From the NCBI GenBank assembly GCA_028281005.1, contig JANQKS010000132.1, positions 62,001 through 126,000 on the forward strand: a stretch of 64,000 nucleotides of DNA, read 5' to 3'. The translations under genes and the position numbers were made by a program. Source of the stretch: Pseudomonadales bacterium (GTDB lineage Bacteria; Pseudomonadota; Gammaproteobacteria; Pseudomonadales; Azotimanducaceae). Positions 10,347 to 20,734 of this stretch are shown here, piece by piece. Under the pieces are notes generated by a model that was not told the origin of the DNA, did no database searches, and saw only the letters and a list, made by a program, of their open reading frames with translations. The stretch's first letter is position 1. Every line of letters starts with the position of its first letter.

Positions 10347-11081
10347 ATGGCAGACTCAAAAAAAACCGCACTAGTGACGGGTGCCAGCCGCGGAATTGGT
10401 GCCGCCATCGCCCAACGTTTGGCGGCAGACGGGTTTCATGTGGTTGGCACCGCCACTTCAGCAGCAGTGGCTGCACAAATCAGCGATGCACTGGGTGACA
10501 GCGGCAGTGGCGCCGTATTGGTATTGCAGGACGCAGACTCGGTGCAGTCTCTGTTGCAACACGTGTCTGAGCAGACTGAAGCGCCGCAGGTGCTGATCAA
10601 CAACGCGGGCATAACTCGCGATAACCTGCTGTTGCGCATGAGCGAAGAAGAATGGACAGAAGTGGTTGATACCAACTTACACGGGCTGTTTCGCGTCACG
10701 AAGGCGGTTTTGCGTGGCATGCTTAAGGCGCGATGGGGTCGGATCGTTAACGTCGGTTCAGTGGTTGCGCGTATGGGTAATCCCGGACAAAGCAACTACG
10801 TAGCTTCCAAGGCCGCCATCGAAGGCTTTACCCGCTCGTTAGCAATGGAGGTCGCAAGCCGTAACATAACTGTTAACACAATTGCGCCTGGCTTTATCGG
10901 CACCGATATGACCGCCGAGTTGACCGAAGAGCAGCAGGCACTCATGTTGGAGCGTATCCCCCTAGGGCGCATGGGTGACCCGGAGGATGTGGCCGCCGCC
11001 GTTGCTTATCTTGTTAGCGACGAAGCGGGTTATGTTACAGCGCAAACGTTACATGTTAACGGCGGTATGTACGCCGCTTGA
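10347..11081 (+). CDS. fabG: 3-oxoacyl-ACP reductase
   Basis: ALVTGASRGIGAAIA, YVASKAAIEGFTRSLA motifs; position in fab cluster. Confidence 0.97.
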   Translation: MADSKKTALVTGASRGIGAAIAQRLAADGFHVVGTATSAAVAAQISDALGDSGSGAVLVLQDADSVQSLLQHVSEQTEAPQVLINNAGITRDNLLLRMSEEEWTEVVDTNLHGLFRVTKAVLRGMLKARWGRIVNVGSVVARMGNPGQSNYVASKAAIEGFTRSLAMEVASRNITVNTIAPGFIGTDMTAELTEEQQALMLERIPLGRMGDPEDVAAAVAYLVSDEAGYVTAQTLHVNGGMYAA

Positions 11082-11174
11082 GAACCGCAGGATGTGCGCT
11101 TGCGTTGCAGAAATCGCCTCTATAGAATGCGCACGCCCTGCACCCAGGAACCTTTTGAGGGAGACCCCTTTAGC

Positions 11175-11408
11175 ATGAGCAGTGTTGAAGAACGCGTAAC
11201 AAAACTGATTTGTGAACAGCTTGGTGTGAAAGAAGACGAAGTCAAAGGCGACGCTTCTTTCGTAGAAGACCTCGGTGCTGACTCACTAGATACCGTAGAA
11301 CTTGTCATGGCGCTCGAAGAGGAATTCGAGACCGAGATTCCCGACGAAGAAGCCGAGAAGATCTCGACGGTCAAAGACGCCATCGACTACATCCTGGCCC
11401 ACCAGTAA
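11175..11408 (+). CDS. acpP: Acyl carrier protein
   Basis: [80 protein letters not shown] phosphopantetheine site. Confidence 0.98.
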   Translation: MSSVEERVTKLICEQLGVKEDEVKGDASFVEDLGADSLDTVELVMALEEEFETEIPDEEAEKISTVKDAIDYILAHQ

Positions 11409-11517
11409 GCCTCACTGCGCGTTTCGCGCAGGTGCGCTCATATCCCTCGTTGCTTCTCATGCGGCATTAGCTGATAGTGTCCGCGCGAGATGGATACGAA
11501 CCTGTGAGTAGACATTC

Positions 11518-12753
11518 ATGAGCAGACGAAGAGTTGTCGTGACCGGCATGGGGATGCTGTCGCCCATCGGTAACACCGTTGAAACATCCTGGCAGGCAGC
11601 CGTAGCCGGCGTGAGCGGCGTAGGCGTCAACCCTTACTTCGACACCGAAGACTACGGTGTGAAGATTTGCGCGGCCGTGAAAGATTTTGATGTCACTGAC
11701 TACATCGACGCGAAAGAAGCGCGCCGCTTGGATGGATTTATCCAGTTCGGCATGGCTGCAGGTATTCAGGCCATAGAAGACGCCGGATTAACTGCACATC
11801 CGGATGATGCGGACCGCATAGGTGTTGCGGTTGGCTCAGGGATAGGCGGGATCAACACTATCACGGACACGCACAGTACGCTGGTGAACAAAGGTCCACG
11901 GCGGGTATCCCCGTTTTTCATCCCGGGCTCGGTGATCAACATGATATCCGGCAATCTGTCGATTCGTTACGGCTATAAAGGGCCCAATATCGCCATCGTC
12001 ACCGCCTGTACCACGGGTACCCACAACATCGGTTTTGGCGCACGTATGATTCAACATGGCGAGGCTGACGTGATGATCGTGGGCGGCTCGGAGCACGCCA
12101 CCTCACCCATCTGCGTGGCGGGTTTCCATTCCATGAAAGCATTGTCGACCCGCAACGACGAACCAGAACTTGCCTCGCGGCCGTGGGATGAAGGCCGCGA
12201 TGGTTTTGTGCTGGGAGACGGCGCAGGTGTCCTCGTGTTGGAGGAATACGAACGCGCGAAGGCCAGGGGCGCCAAAATATATGGTGAATTTCTCGGTTTT
12301 GGTATGAGTGGCGACGCTTTCCATATCACCGGTCCAGCGGAGAATGGTGAAGGCGGCGCGGCGGCCATGCAAAATGCTTTGAACGACGCCGCCCTAAATG
12401 CCGAAGACGTGGGTTATCTAAACGCGCATGGCACCTCAACACCGTTAGGCGACGTGGCCGAAACCAAGGGTGTTAAATCTGTCTTTGGTGATGACACCAA
12501 GATTGCGGTGAGTTCCACCAAGTCGATGATTGGCCATTTGCTGGGTGCCGCTGGCTCGGTAGAGGCTATTTTCACGATCAAAGCGCTGGAACAACAGGTG
12601 TTGCCGCCCACCATCAATCTCCATGACCCAAGCCCGGAGTGTGATCTGGATTACGTACCCAACGAGGCGCGGCAGACCACGCTCAAAGCCGCGGCCAGCA
12701 ATTCGTTTGGCTTTGGCGGTACCAACGGAACGCTAATTTTCGGCACTGTATAA
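11518..12753 (+). CDS. fabF: 3-oxoacyl-ACP synthase II
   Basis: RRVVVTGMGMLSPIGN; active-site TACTTGTHNIG; downstream of acpP. Confidence 0.97.
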   Translation: MSRRRVVVTGMGMLSPIGNTVETSWQAAVAGVSGVGVNPYFDTEDYGVKICAAVKDFDVTDYIDAKEARRLDGFIQFGMAAGIQAIEDAGLTAHPDDADRIGVAVGSGIGGINTITDTHSTLVNKGPRRVSPFFIPGSVINMISGNLSIRYGYKGPNIAIVTACTTGTHNIGFGARMIQHGEADVMIVGGSEHATSPICVAGFHSMKALSTRNDEPELASRPWDEGRDGFVLGDGAGVLVLEEYERAKARGAKIYGEFLGFGMSGDAFHITGPAENGEGGAAAMQNALNDAALNAEDVGYLNAHGTSTPLGDVAETKGVKSVFGDDTKIAVSSTKSMIGHLLGAAGSVEAIFTIKALEQQVLPPTINLHDPSPECDLDYVPNEARQTTLKAAASNSFGFGGTNGTLIFGTV

Positions 12754-12756
12754 GTC

Positions 12757-13782
12757 GTGGGCGGATGGTTCCGCAAAATCCTGCCCGCCGCCCTCGTTGT
12801 GGTGGTGCTCGGCTTGGCAATGCTCGCGGGTGGCTATTGGCACCTCACGCGCTGGGCGGATCAGCCCATGGCCGCCAATCAGACCGCTTCACACACGGCA
12901 GTATTTGCCACGGGGGATACGCTTGTTTCGCTCGCTACGGAATTGCAACGCCACGGCTTTTTAGAAGGGACACAGCGTCTGTTGTTGCTCGGCCGCCTGA
13001 GCGGCCTGGATACACAGCTGCAGGCGGGTGAGTATGACATCGATGGGCAACTGACGCCGCGGGAGTTGTTAACAAAGCTCAGCCGCGGTGATGTGGTGAC
13101 ATACGAGTTTCGCATCGAAGAGGGCGGCACGGTGGCGCAAATGCTGAAGCGCCTAGCCCAACATGAAGCCCTGACACACGTCCTGCAAGCCCGCGACGCT
13201 GTCTCGTTACACAAAGAACTTGGCCTCGCCTCGGCATTTGCCGAGGGTATGTTTTTCCCGGACACCTATCAGTATCGTCGCGGCGATACTGATCGAGCGT
13301 TGTTGTGGCGCGCACACGAGGCAATGTTGCAGCTGCTTGAGCAAACTTGGCAAGGTCGTGGCACAGACCTTTACATCCATAGCATGGATGAGATGGTCAT
13401 ACTGGCATCCATCATCGAAAAGGAATCAGGTTTGGCCGCGGATCAAGGTATTATCAGTCAGGTGTTTCACAACCGCCTGGCGAAACGCATGTTGCTGCAA
13501 ACAGACCCGACGGTCATTTATGCGCTGGGGGAGACATTCGACGGCAACTTGACCCGCGCTAGCTTGAGAGTTGACTCTCCGTTTAACACCTATCGCTATC
13601 GCGGCCTGCCACCGACTCCTATCGCTGCACCATCGGCGGCGGCGTTGCAGGCAGCGGTACATCCCACCCCCGGGGACTACTACTACTTTGTGGCTCGAGG
13701 TGATGGCAGCAGCCAGTTTTCACGTACGCTTGCAGAGCACAACCGGGCTGTGCGCAAGTACCAGCTTGGACAGGACGGTTGA
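12757..13782 (+). CDS. mltG: Endolytic transglycosylase MltG
   Basis: YceG-like: EGMFFPDTYQYRRG, IIEKESGLAADQGIISQVFHNRL, YRGLPPTPIAAPS; GTG start. Confidence 0.95.
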   Translation: MGGWFRKILPAALVVVVLGLAMLAGGYWHLTRWADQPMAANQTASHTAVFATGDTLVSLATELQRHGFLEGTQRLLLLGRLSGLDTQLQAGEYDIDGQLTPRELLTKLSRGDVVTYEFRIEEGGTVAQMLKRLAQHEALTHVLQARDAVSLHKELGLASAFAEGMFFPDTYQYRRGDTDRALLWRAHEAMLQLLEQTWQGRGTDLYIHSMDEMVILASIIEKESGLAADQGIISQVFHNRLAKRMLLQTDPTVIYALGETFDGNLTRASLRVDSPFNTYRYRGLPPTPIAAPSAAALQAAVHPTPGDYYYFVARGDGSSQFSRTLAEHNRAVRKYQLGQDG

Positions 13783-13794
13783 TACCGAGGCGGT

Positions 13795-14427
13795 ATGGCG
13801 ACGAAGGGCAAATTCATCACGTTGGAAGGTTCGGAAGGTGCCGGCAAGTCGACCAATCTGGATACGTTGTGCGAATTGCTGCGGGCACATGACATCGATT
13901 TCTATCGCACACGTGAACCCGGCGGAACGCCCATGGCCGAAGCTTTGCGCACCGTAATGTTGGACGCCTGGGACGAACAAGTCGACGGCATGACTGAACT
14001 GCTGTTGGTCTTTGCCGCACGTAACCAGCATCTGAACAACGAGATAAAACCGCGTCTGGCGCGCGGCCAATGGGTGGTGTGTGATCGTTTCACTGACGCC
14101 ACTTACGCCTACCAAGGTGTGGCGCGAGGGATACCTACGGATTACGTGGAACAGCTCGAGCGGTGGGTGCAGGGTGATTTGCGACCCGATTTGACGCTCT
14201 ATTTGGACCTGGATCCCGCCATCGGCAAACAACGCATCGCAGATCGCTCACAAGACCGCTTGGAACAAGAGCAATTGGCTTTTTTTCAGGCGGTGCGCGA
14301 TGGATACTTGCAACGCGCACAACGAGAACCGCGTATCTGTACCATCGACGCGGCACAACCGTTAGCCGACGTGCAAGCGGCTCTGAGTGCGGAGGTGTAC
14401 AAATTCCTGGCGGCGCAAACGGCATGA
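13795..14427 (+). CDS. tmk: Thymidylate kinase
   Basis: FITLEGSEGAGKSTN, TREPGGTPMAE, VVCDRFTDATYAYQG. Confidence 0.97.
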   Translation: MATKGKFITLEGSEGAGKSTNLDTLCELLRAHDIDFYRTREPGGTPMAEALRTVMLDAWDEQVDGMTELLLVFAARNQHLNNEIKPRLARGQWVVCDRFTDATYAYQGVARGIPTDYVEQLERWVQGDLRPDLTLYLDLDPAIGKQRIADRSQDRLEQEQLAFFQAVRDGYLQRAQREPRICTIDAAQPLADVQAALSAEVYKFLAAQTA

Positions 14428-15302
14428 ACGCTGTCCTACCCTGGCACAGCGCTACCGTGGAGCGAGTGCTGCAATTAGCGGCGGCTGACAAGCTACCGAA
14501 CGCACTGGCGCTGACTTGCGCGCCGGGTTGGGGGCACGAACAATTACTCAGCAGCGTTGCATTACAATTGTTGGGGCTGGATTACAATCGCCCTGTCACG
14601 GAAATTGCTCACGCGGACTTTCGCTGGATTGAACCTGAAGGGGCGGTGCTCAAAATAGACCAGGTGCGTCGTATTAATGACTTTGCCGCGCAAACCTCCC
14701 AGGTGGGTGGGCGCAAAATTGCGGCCATTGTGGATGCCCACTTGTTTAATACAAACGCAGCCAATGCATTGCTAAAAACGCTAGAAGAGCCGCCACCCAA
14801 TACGCACTTGTTACTGGCGACCCCCTACTGGGGAAAGCTGTTACCCACCATCCGCAGTCGTTGCCAACGTATACAAGCGGCACCAGATCACGCTGCCGCC
14901 CGCGCCTGGTTGACGGCACAAGGGGTTGATTTGAGTGATGCGGAGTTTGCGGAATATGGTTACGCTCCGCTGACCGCGCGAGACGCTCATCAGGTGGAAC
15001 AGGTTGATATGACCGCTTGGCTGTGTGGCTTACCGGCATCGTCGCTGGAAGATGCAACGGCGCAGGTGTTAGACATGGATGTGGTCAACTGGCTGGCGCG
15101 ATGGTATCGGCGCATCTTGCTGCACTTGCAGGGTGTGCAAATCCCGCAGTGTGTTAGCGCAGCAAAAAGTTTGCTGATTTTTGCTGATCAACTGCTGGAT
15201 ATTCGCCGCCAGATAGAATCGTCGAATGCGGCTAACAGCCGCTTGCTGGTAGAGCAGCTCATCGTGCGCTGGGTACAAATGCAGCGCAAGCAGTCTAAAT
15301 AA
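14424..15302 (+). CDS. holB: DNA polymerase III subunit delta'
   Basis: ANALLKTLEEPPPNTHLLLAT, TIRSRCQ; between tmk and pilZ. Confidence 0.94.
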   Translation: MNAVLPWHSATVERVLQLAAADKLPNALALTCAPGWGHEQLLSSVALQLLGLDYNRPVTEIAHADFRWIEPEGAVLKIDQVRRINDFAAQTSQVGGRKIAAIVDAHLFNTNAANALLKTLEEPPPNTHLLLATPYWGKLLPTIRSRCQRIQAAPDHAAARAWLTAQGVDLSDAEFAEYGYAPLTARDAHQVEQVDMTAWLCGLPASSLEDATAQVLDMDVVNWLARWYRRILLHLQGVQIPQCVSAAKSLLIFADQLLDIRRQIESSNAANSRLLVEQLIVRWVQMQRKQSK

Positions 15303-15448
15303 GCCCTAAATAGACCCTAAATCGGATAGACTGAGGCTTGGTGCAGCGCACAGGCGATAAACTGTGCGCTGGTTCATATTTCCACCATTGACAGCAAAGC
15401 CAGGGGTGCGGAGTATGAGCGGTGCAAGAAAAAGGACGTTAAGCACCC

Positions 15449-15802
15449 ATGTCAGCAGCTAAACGAGGCGTTAGGAACGGGATCTTGTCTTTGGCCATCA
15501 AAGACAAAGCCGTGCTGTACGCAGCTTATATGCCGTTTGTGCAAAATGGTGGTTTGTTTATCCCCACCAAAAAAGACTATGAACTGGGTGATGAAGTATT
15601 CATGTTGCTCAATCTCATGGACGAAGCAGAGAAGATCCCGGTCGCTGGCAAAGTGGTGTGGATGACACCGAAAGGTGCACAGGGTAACCGTGCTGCCGGT
15701 ATAGGGGTGCAGTTTAACGATCAAGACGATATGGCACGCAGCAAGATAGAAACCTATCTCGCCGGTGCGCTGCAATCGGACCGCCATACCCACACCATGT
15801 AA
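15449..15802 (+). CDS. pilZ: Type IV pilus PilZ protein
   Basis: NGILSLAIKDKAVLYAAYMPFVQNGGLFIPT... GKVVWMTPKGAQGNRAAGIGVQF; holB-pilZ-tatD order as in Pseudomonas. Confidence 0.95.
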   Translation: MSAAKRGVRNGILSLAIKDKAVLYAAYMPFVQNGGLFIPTKKDYELGDEVFMLLNLMDEAEKIPVAGKVVWMTPKGAQGNRAAGIGVQFNDQDDMARSKIETYLAGALQSDRHTHTM

Positions 15803-15807
15803 TCGGC

Positions 15808-16557
15808 GTGTTTGTCGATTCCCACTGCCATCTTAACTATTTACAGGAACCGCTTGCGGCATTAACGCGCGCGCGTAACCGCGGCGTGCACGAAACCCTC
15901 TGTATTGGCGTGGAACAAGCCAGTATCGAAGCGGTGCTAGACATCGCTCACCAACAGCAGGGTGTGTGGGCCAGTGTCGGCGAACACCCGGGTTCCTGCA
16001 GCGGAGATGCTGCTTGGGTGGCCGATTACCTCGATCGTCCGAAGGTGGTGGCTGTAGGTGAGATGGGGCTTGATTACCATTACGAAGAAGACCCTGAGCA
16101 ACGCAGGCGGCAGCAGCACACCTTCACCCAACAATTGGCGCTGGCCGCTGCTGCCCAGTTACCGGTTATTGTGCATACCCGCGCCGCGGAAGCGGATACC
16201 TTGGCGATTCTCGAAGCGCAGCCTGAGGTGGTGGGTGTGCTGCACTGTTTCACGGAATCTTGGGCCATGGCGGAAGCGGCGTTACAAATGGATTATTACA
16301 TTTCGATCTCCGGCATCGTGACTTTCCGGAACGCACACAACGTGCGCGAGGTGGCGAAACAGGTGCCCGAAGATCGCTTACTGATTGAAACCGACGCCCC
16401 TTGGTTGGCGCCTGTACCGCATCGGGGGAAAAACAACGAACCCGCCTTTGTGGCCGATACCGCGGCCTATTTAGCGCAGCTGCGCGGCGTTTCCATCGAG
16501 TCTTTGGCCGCCACCACGCGCGAAAACTTCTTTCGGCTGTTTGCGCGCGCCGCCTGA
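15808..16557 (+). CDS. TatD family hydrolase
   Basis: FVDSHCHLNYL, VGEMGLDYHY, VIVHTRAAEADT, ETDAPWLAPVPHRGKNNEP. Confidence 0.96.
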   Translation: MFVDSHCHLNYLQEPLAALTRARNRGVHETLCIGVEQASIEAVLDIAHQQQGVWASVGEHPGSCSGDAAWVADYLDRPKVVAVGEMGLDYHYEEDPEQRRRQQHTFTQQLALAAAAQLPVIVHTRAAEADTLAILEAQPEVVGVLHCFTESWAMAEAALQMDYYISISGIVTFRNAHNVREVAKQVPEDRLLIETDAPWLAPVPHRGKNNEPAFVADTAAYLAQLRGVSIESLAATTRENFFRLFARAA

Positions 16558-16561
16558 GGCG

Positions 16562-17026
16562 CTAATCCGGCGCTAACGCCTCCTCAAACAAGCGGTAGTG
16601 TGTCTGGGTCATACCGATGTGCTGGTAGGTTTGTTGCGCGATGTGGTTTTCGCGCTCCACATACAAGCGCAGGCCGCATACCTGAGGATCTTGTTTGGCC
16701 ATGGCCCGCACCGCCTCGTGCATGGCACGGTAAACGCCGAGCCGGCGAAACGCTTGTGGTACATACACACTTTGGATCCACCAAAATCGGCCGTTGCGCC
16801 AATCACTCCATTCGAAAGTGATCATTAACGTTCCCGCGGCGTGTCCCTCGTGCTCGGCGATGAGATACAAACCTTCGTTGGCGTGTTGCATCAGGTACTT
16901 AATGCCTTTGCGCAGCGTCGGCGGATGCAGGCCGACATCTTCGGTTTCCCGGGCCATACTCTGGTTACTGTCGAGGATAAAATCGATGTCCTCGGGTCCG
17001 GCTTTACGTACGCTGATGTCGCCCAT
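16562..17026 (-). CDS. GNAT family N-acetyltransferase
   Basis: GNAT pattern WIQSVYVPQAFRRLGVYRAMHEAV. Confidence 0.9.
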   Translation of the reverse strand: MGDISVRKAGPEDIDFILDSNQSMARETEDVGLHPPTLRKGIKYLMQHANEGLYLIAEHEGHAAGTLMITFEWSDWRNGRFWWIQSVYVPQAFRRLGVYRAMHEAVRAMAKQDPQVCGLRLYVERENHIAQQTYQHIGMTQTHYRLFEEALAPD

Positions 17027-17050
17027 GGGTATTCCTGAAGGTGAGTAAAC

Positions 17051-19192
17051 CTAATTTAAAGTGCGTTGAAAGAAGTTCAGGATCAAATCGAAACGATGGA
17101 TAGACACCTCACGTTCTTGCATGGAATGTTTGGCGCCCGGGTAGGTCATGAGCTCAAATTGTTTACCCAGTTGCTGCAGCCGGGCCATGATCATCGTGCT
17201 GTGGGTAAACAATACGTTGTCGTCCGCCATGCCGTGGATCAGGAGTAACGGACCCTTGAGTTTGTCCAAGTGGCTTAACACGTTCGCGTCTCGGTAACCG
17301 TCCGGATTATCGTCGGGCAAACCCATATAACGCTCGGTGTAATGCGTATCGTATAACGCCCAGTCACTGACCGGGGCCACCGCCACGCCAGAGCGAAACT
17401 GATCGCTGGCTTGGCTGAGGCACATGAGGGTCATGTAACCGCCGTAGCTGTGCCCAAATATCCCAACTTTGGACCGATCCGCCCAGGGGACGTTATCCAA
17501 CGCAGCCAGGCCGGCGACCTGGTCCGCTACCTCAACACCGCCCATGCGGCGATAAATGGGTGCCTCAAAGTCACGGCCGCGATTACCGGAGCCGCGGTTG
17601 TCGATCTCCAGCACGCCAAAACCCTGCTGGGCGAACAGCTGAACCAGCAGCGGGCTCCACTCGTTGCGGGCCTTTTGCGGGCCAGGTCCTCCGTAAACGT
17701 ACACAATGGTGGGGTGGCGGCCTTGAATCTGCGCAGGCGGCGTCAGGCGGTAGTAGAGGGTTTGGCCGTCCGCGGCGGACAGCTCGCCAAATTGCGCGGT
17801 GGCGTGGTAGCGCGCGAACGGCGTGTAAGGGTGGTCCGCGGTAAACGCTTCGGCGTACAGCAGGGTAGCCTCAGAATCGCTGGAAGCCGCATCTGATAGA
17901 TTGCGTAATGTCAGGCTTGGCGGTTCGGTTACACTGCTGAAGTAGTCTAAGTACCGCCCGCTGGCAGCATCCACCACCGCTTCATGCCAACCGGAGGTAC
18001 TTGTGAGTTGTATAAAGCCGCTGCCATCCAGTTGGACGGCGAACAAATGATTTTCAATCGGGGTATCCTGCCAGCCGCTCACCCACAGCGTTGTGTCGTT
18101 GTGGCTATGCACCTTATTAATGTGGGTGGGTCCGGCGAGTGGTTCTATGCGGCCGTTGAAGTGTTGGATCACAGCCTGCCGCGTACCCTGTTGTTCGTGG
18201 GTTAACAGCAGGGCGTCGTTGAGGGGGCGGAAATCATCGGTTAAGTTGACCCATGTGTCAGCGGCTTCGGTATACAGCGGTTGCCAGCGGCCGTGCTCGT
18301 AAGCGGACAAGGTCAAACGTTGTTGCAGGCGGTTTTGAGTTTGTATCAGCAGGCCGCTGTCGACATAGTGTACTCGCGCCAGATAAGCATCGTTATCGTC
18401 GTTTTGCCAGACACACTCGCAGGTACCGGCAGCAAGGTCATGCAGCCACAGCGATACATCAGGGTTTGTTGCCCCGGTGTAAGGGTAATGCTGTTCGATG
18501 GTGCGGGCGCCATCGGCGTCCAGTTCCAACCGATGGCTGACCGCCACCGGAGCGTTGTCAACTTTGGTAAACGCCAGTTGCTGTTCGTCCGGTGACCACC
18601 AGTGTCCTTCAAAACGGTGCATTTCTTCGGCGGCGAGAAAGTCCGGCAGACCGTTGCTGAGCACGTCTGTGGCATCGACAGTAAGCCGCGTCTCTTGCTG
18701 GCTTTTGATGTCGGTGACGTATAAGTCCCCGTCACGCACGTAGCTGATATAGCGGCCGCGTGGAGAGACCTGCAGCCCTGTTTGGCGACTGTTGGCCGGA
18801 CACAGGGGTGTGACACGAGGCGGGGAGATTGCAGGGTCCACCAAAAAAACCTGGCCGTCGGCTGGAATCACCAACTGATTTCCATCCGGATGCCACTGGT
18901 AGGTGGTAATGCCGTGGCTGAACTGACGCCGCCGTTCGCGTTCAGCACGTTCGGCGGCAGTCAGCGCAGTCACATCACTACTGGTGGTGGCCAGATGGCG
19001 GGCGTCCAACAACAATTGGTGTGTGCCGGTGGCCAGTTCAATCTTCCACAAATCCATACGCTCGCGGTCATCGTCCGCGGCACGGCTATAAGTCAGGGAG
19101 GTGCCGTCCGGTGCAAACTTCAGATCCGCAGGTGCGCCCCGGGTGAGCGGCGGTGTGCTGAACAGGCGCTCGGGAGTGAGTAGGTCAGGCAC
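17051..19192 (-). CDS. S9 family prolyl oligopeptidase (DPP IV-like)
   Basis: GxSxGG nucleophile GIFGHSYGGYMTL, C-terminal GAKHSM; beta-propeller N-terminus. GTG start at 19192 preferred over the longer ORF start. Confidence 0.92.
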   Translation of the reverse strand: MPDLLTPERLFSTPPLTRGAPADLKFAPDGTSLTYSRAADDDRERMDLWKIELATGTHQLLLDARHLATTSSDVTALTAAERAERERRRQFSHGITTYQWHPDGNQLVIPADGQVFLVDPAISPPRVTPLCPANSRQTGLQVSPRGRYISYVRDGDLYVTDIKSQQETRLTVDATDVLSNGLPDFLAAEEMHRFEGHWWSPDEQQLAFTKVDNAPVAVSHRLELDADGARTIEQHYPYTGATNPDVSLWLHDLAAGTCECVWQNDDNDAYLARVHYVDSGLLIQTQNRLQQRLTLSAYEHGRWQPLYTEAADTWVNLTDDFRPLNDALLLTHEQQGTRQAVIQHFNGRIEPLAGPTHINKVHSHNDTTLWVSGWQDTPIENHLFAVQLDGSGFIQLTSTSGWHEAVVDAASGRYLDYFSSVTEPPSLTLRNLSDAASSDSEATLLYAEAFTADHPYTPFARYHATAQFGELSAADGQTLYYRLTPPAQIQGRHPTIVYVYGGPGPQKARNEWSPLLVQLFAQQGFGVLEIDNRGSGNRGRDFEAPIYRRMGGVEVADQVAGLAALDNVPWADRSKVGIFGHSYGGYMTLMCLSQASDQFRSGVAVAPVSDWALYDTHYTERYMGLPDDNPDGYRDANVLSHLDKLKGPLLLIHGMADDNVLFTHSTMIMARLQQLGKQFELMTYPGAKHSMQEREVSIHRFDLILNFFQRTLN

Positions 19193-20582
19193 GGGATTGC
19201 CTTGTAAATGCGTCGCGTGTGAGGTTCTCCACGCCCTCCGGCAACACACGCACGTTGTCTTCAATGCGAATGCCGCCACATTCTTGGAGTGCTTCAACCT
19301 CTGCCCAAGCGACGGGCGCGTTTGCCTGCTTAAGCTCGGCGAGCAGGGAGGGAATAAAATATAACCCTGGTTCCACGGTGAACACTTGGTCTACTTCCAG
19401 CGTTCGGGTGAAGCGCAGGCTCGGATAATTTGCAGGCGGCGGCGCGGCGTTGCCCTGATCGTCTGCCAAGTGTCCGCCGACGTCGTGCACTTGTAAACCT
19501 AAAAGGTGGCCGAGACCGTGGGGGCAGAATTTTTCCGTCAGGCCAGTCGAAAAGGCTGCTTCGGCACTGCAGGTGACCAGACCGCTCTGCGCCAGCACCT
19601 CGGCAAGTTGTTGATGCATTTGTGCATGTAAGTCAGCGAAGCTCATGCCGGGTGCGATGGCGTCTATCAGCTGCCGTTGATGGCTTTGCATCAAGTCAAT
19701 GAGTGCGCCGAATGCCTGGTTGGCGGGGATGTCGATGGTGTAGGTGCGTGTGATATCGCTGGCGTATCCGCGATAGTTGCCGCCGGCGTCGATCAGCAGG
19801 CTGCGTGCGGGCCGTGGCTGGTGGCGTTGTTGATGCTGATAGTGCAACACCGCCGCATGTTCATTGATTGCGACAATGTTGCCGTAGGGCAGATCAATCT
19901 CAGCTTGCTGCGAAGCGCGTAGGTAGGCCATGTGAATGTCAAACTCGGTGCCCCCGGCGGTAAAAACCTCAGCGGCAGCCAAGTGCCCGGCGGCACCCAC
20001 ATCGCTGGCTAAACGCATGGCGGCCAGCTCGTAAGGCGTTTTTGTAGCGCGATGAAAATGCAGATAGTCCAACAACGCGGTTGGATTTGACTCACCCATG
20101 GCTTCGTTGTCGGTGCTCTCGTCACCGATGTGTGCCATGCGCGGGTTACCGTGCACAGCTTGTTGACAGGCGTCCAGCAGCGCCGCAGGTTCGGCGAACG
20201 TACGCACCTCCATTAAGTCATTTAGTTCGTCCGGCAACGGCGGCGGCGCGTGCCAATAATCTGTTGGTGCATGCAAAAACAGGATCGGACGTTGATCTTG
20301 CTTCAGCAGCAGGCGTGATCCGGGGCTTAGGTACTCCCGGTTAACCCACTGCGACAAGTAGGGGTTGGCTTTGAACTTTGGACCGTGGTCGTCTTGAAAA
20401 TAGAGGCTCTGCTCGCCCGCGCTCAGCCACGCGCCATCATATTCATAGTTTGCCAATGCATCTTGCCAATGGGCGAGTAAGTGCTCGATGTGACCGGCCA
20501 GTTCAGCTTGCAGCGCTTCACTGGGGTGGGGCAGGGAAATAGAGTGGTCAGGGTTATGTGTGTCTATAGTCGGAGTCGGCAT
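19185..20582 (-). CDS. pepQ: Xaa-Pro dipeptidase (PepQ-like M24 peptidase)
   Basis: VPYGN-like LPYGNIVAINEHAAVLHYQ, LIDAGGNYRGYASDITRTY, PHGLGHLLGLQVHDVGG, GGIRIEDNV. ATG at 20582 chosen over the upstream ORF extension. Confidence 0.92.
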   Translation of the reverse strand: MPTPTIDTHNPDHSISLPHPSEALQAELAGHIEHLLAHWQDALANYEYDGAWLSAGEQSLYFQDDHGPKFKANPYLSQWVNREYLSPGSRLLLKQDQRPILFLHAPTDYWHAPPPLPDELNDLMEVRTFAEPAALLDACQQAVHGNPRMAHIGDESTDNEAMGESNPTALLDYLHFHRATKTPYELAAMRLASDVGAAGHLAAAEVFTAGGTEFDIHMAYLRASQQAEIDLPYGNIVAINEHAAVLHYQHQQRHQPRPARSLLIDAGGNYRGYASDITRTYTIDIPANQAFGALIDLMQSHQRQLIDAIAPGMSFADLHAQMHQQLAEVLAQSGLVTCSAEAAFSTGLTEKFCPHGLGHLLGLQVHDVGGHLADDQGNAAPPPANYPSLRFTRTLEVDQVFTVEPGLYFIPSLLAELKQANAPVAWAEVEALQECGGIRIEDNVRVLPEGVENLTRDAFTRQSRA

Positions 20583-20734
20583 GAAGCTTTTGTATTCTTG
20601 AGCGAGCGAAGGCGGCATTCTAGCCGATAATTCCGCTAAACAACGGCGGCGTTTTGCCGCTCTCTTTCCGAAGCCTCCGGGGTCTGTTAGATTCTCCGCT
20701 TCGTTTCCACTTCTATAATTTCTAGGGAGGATCC

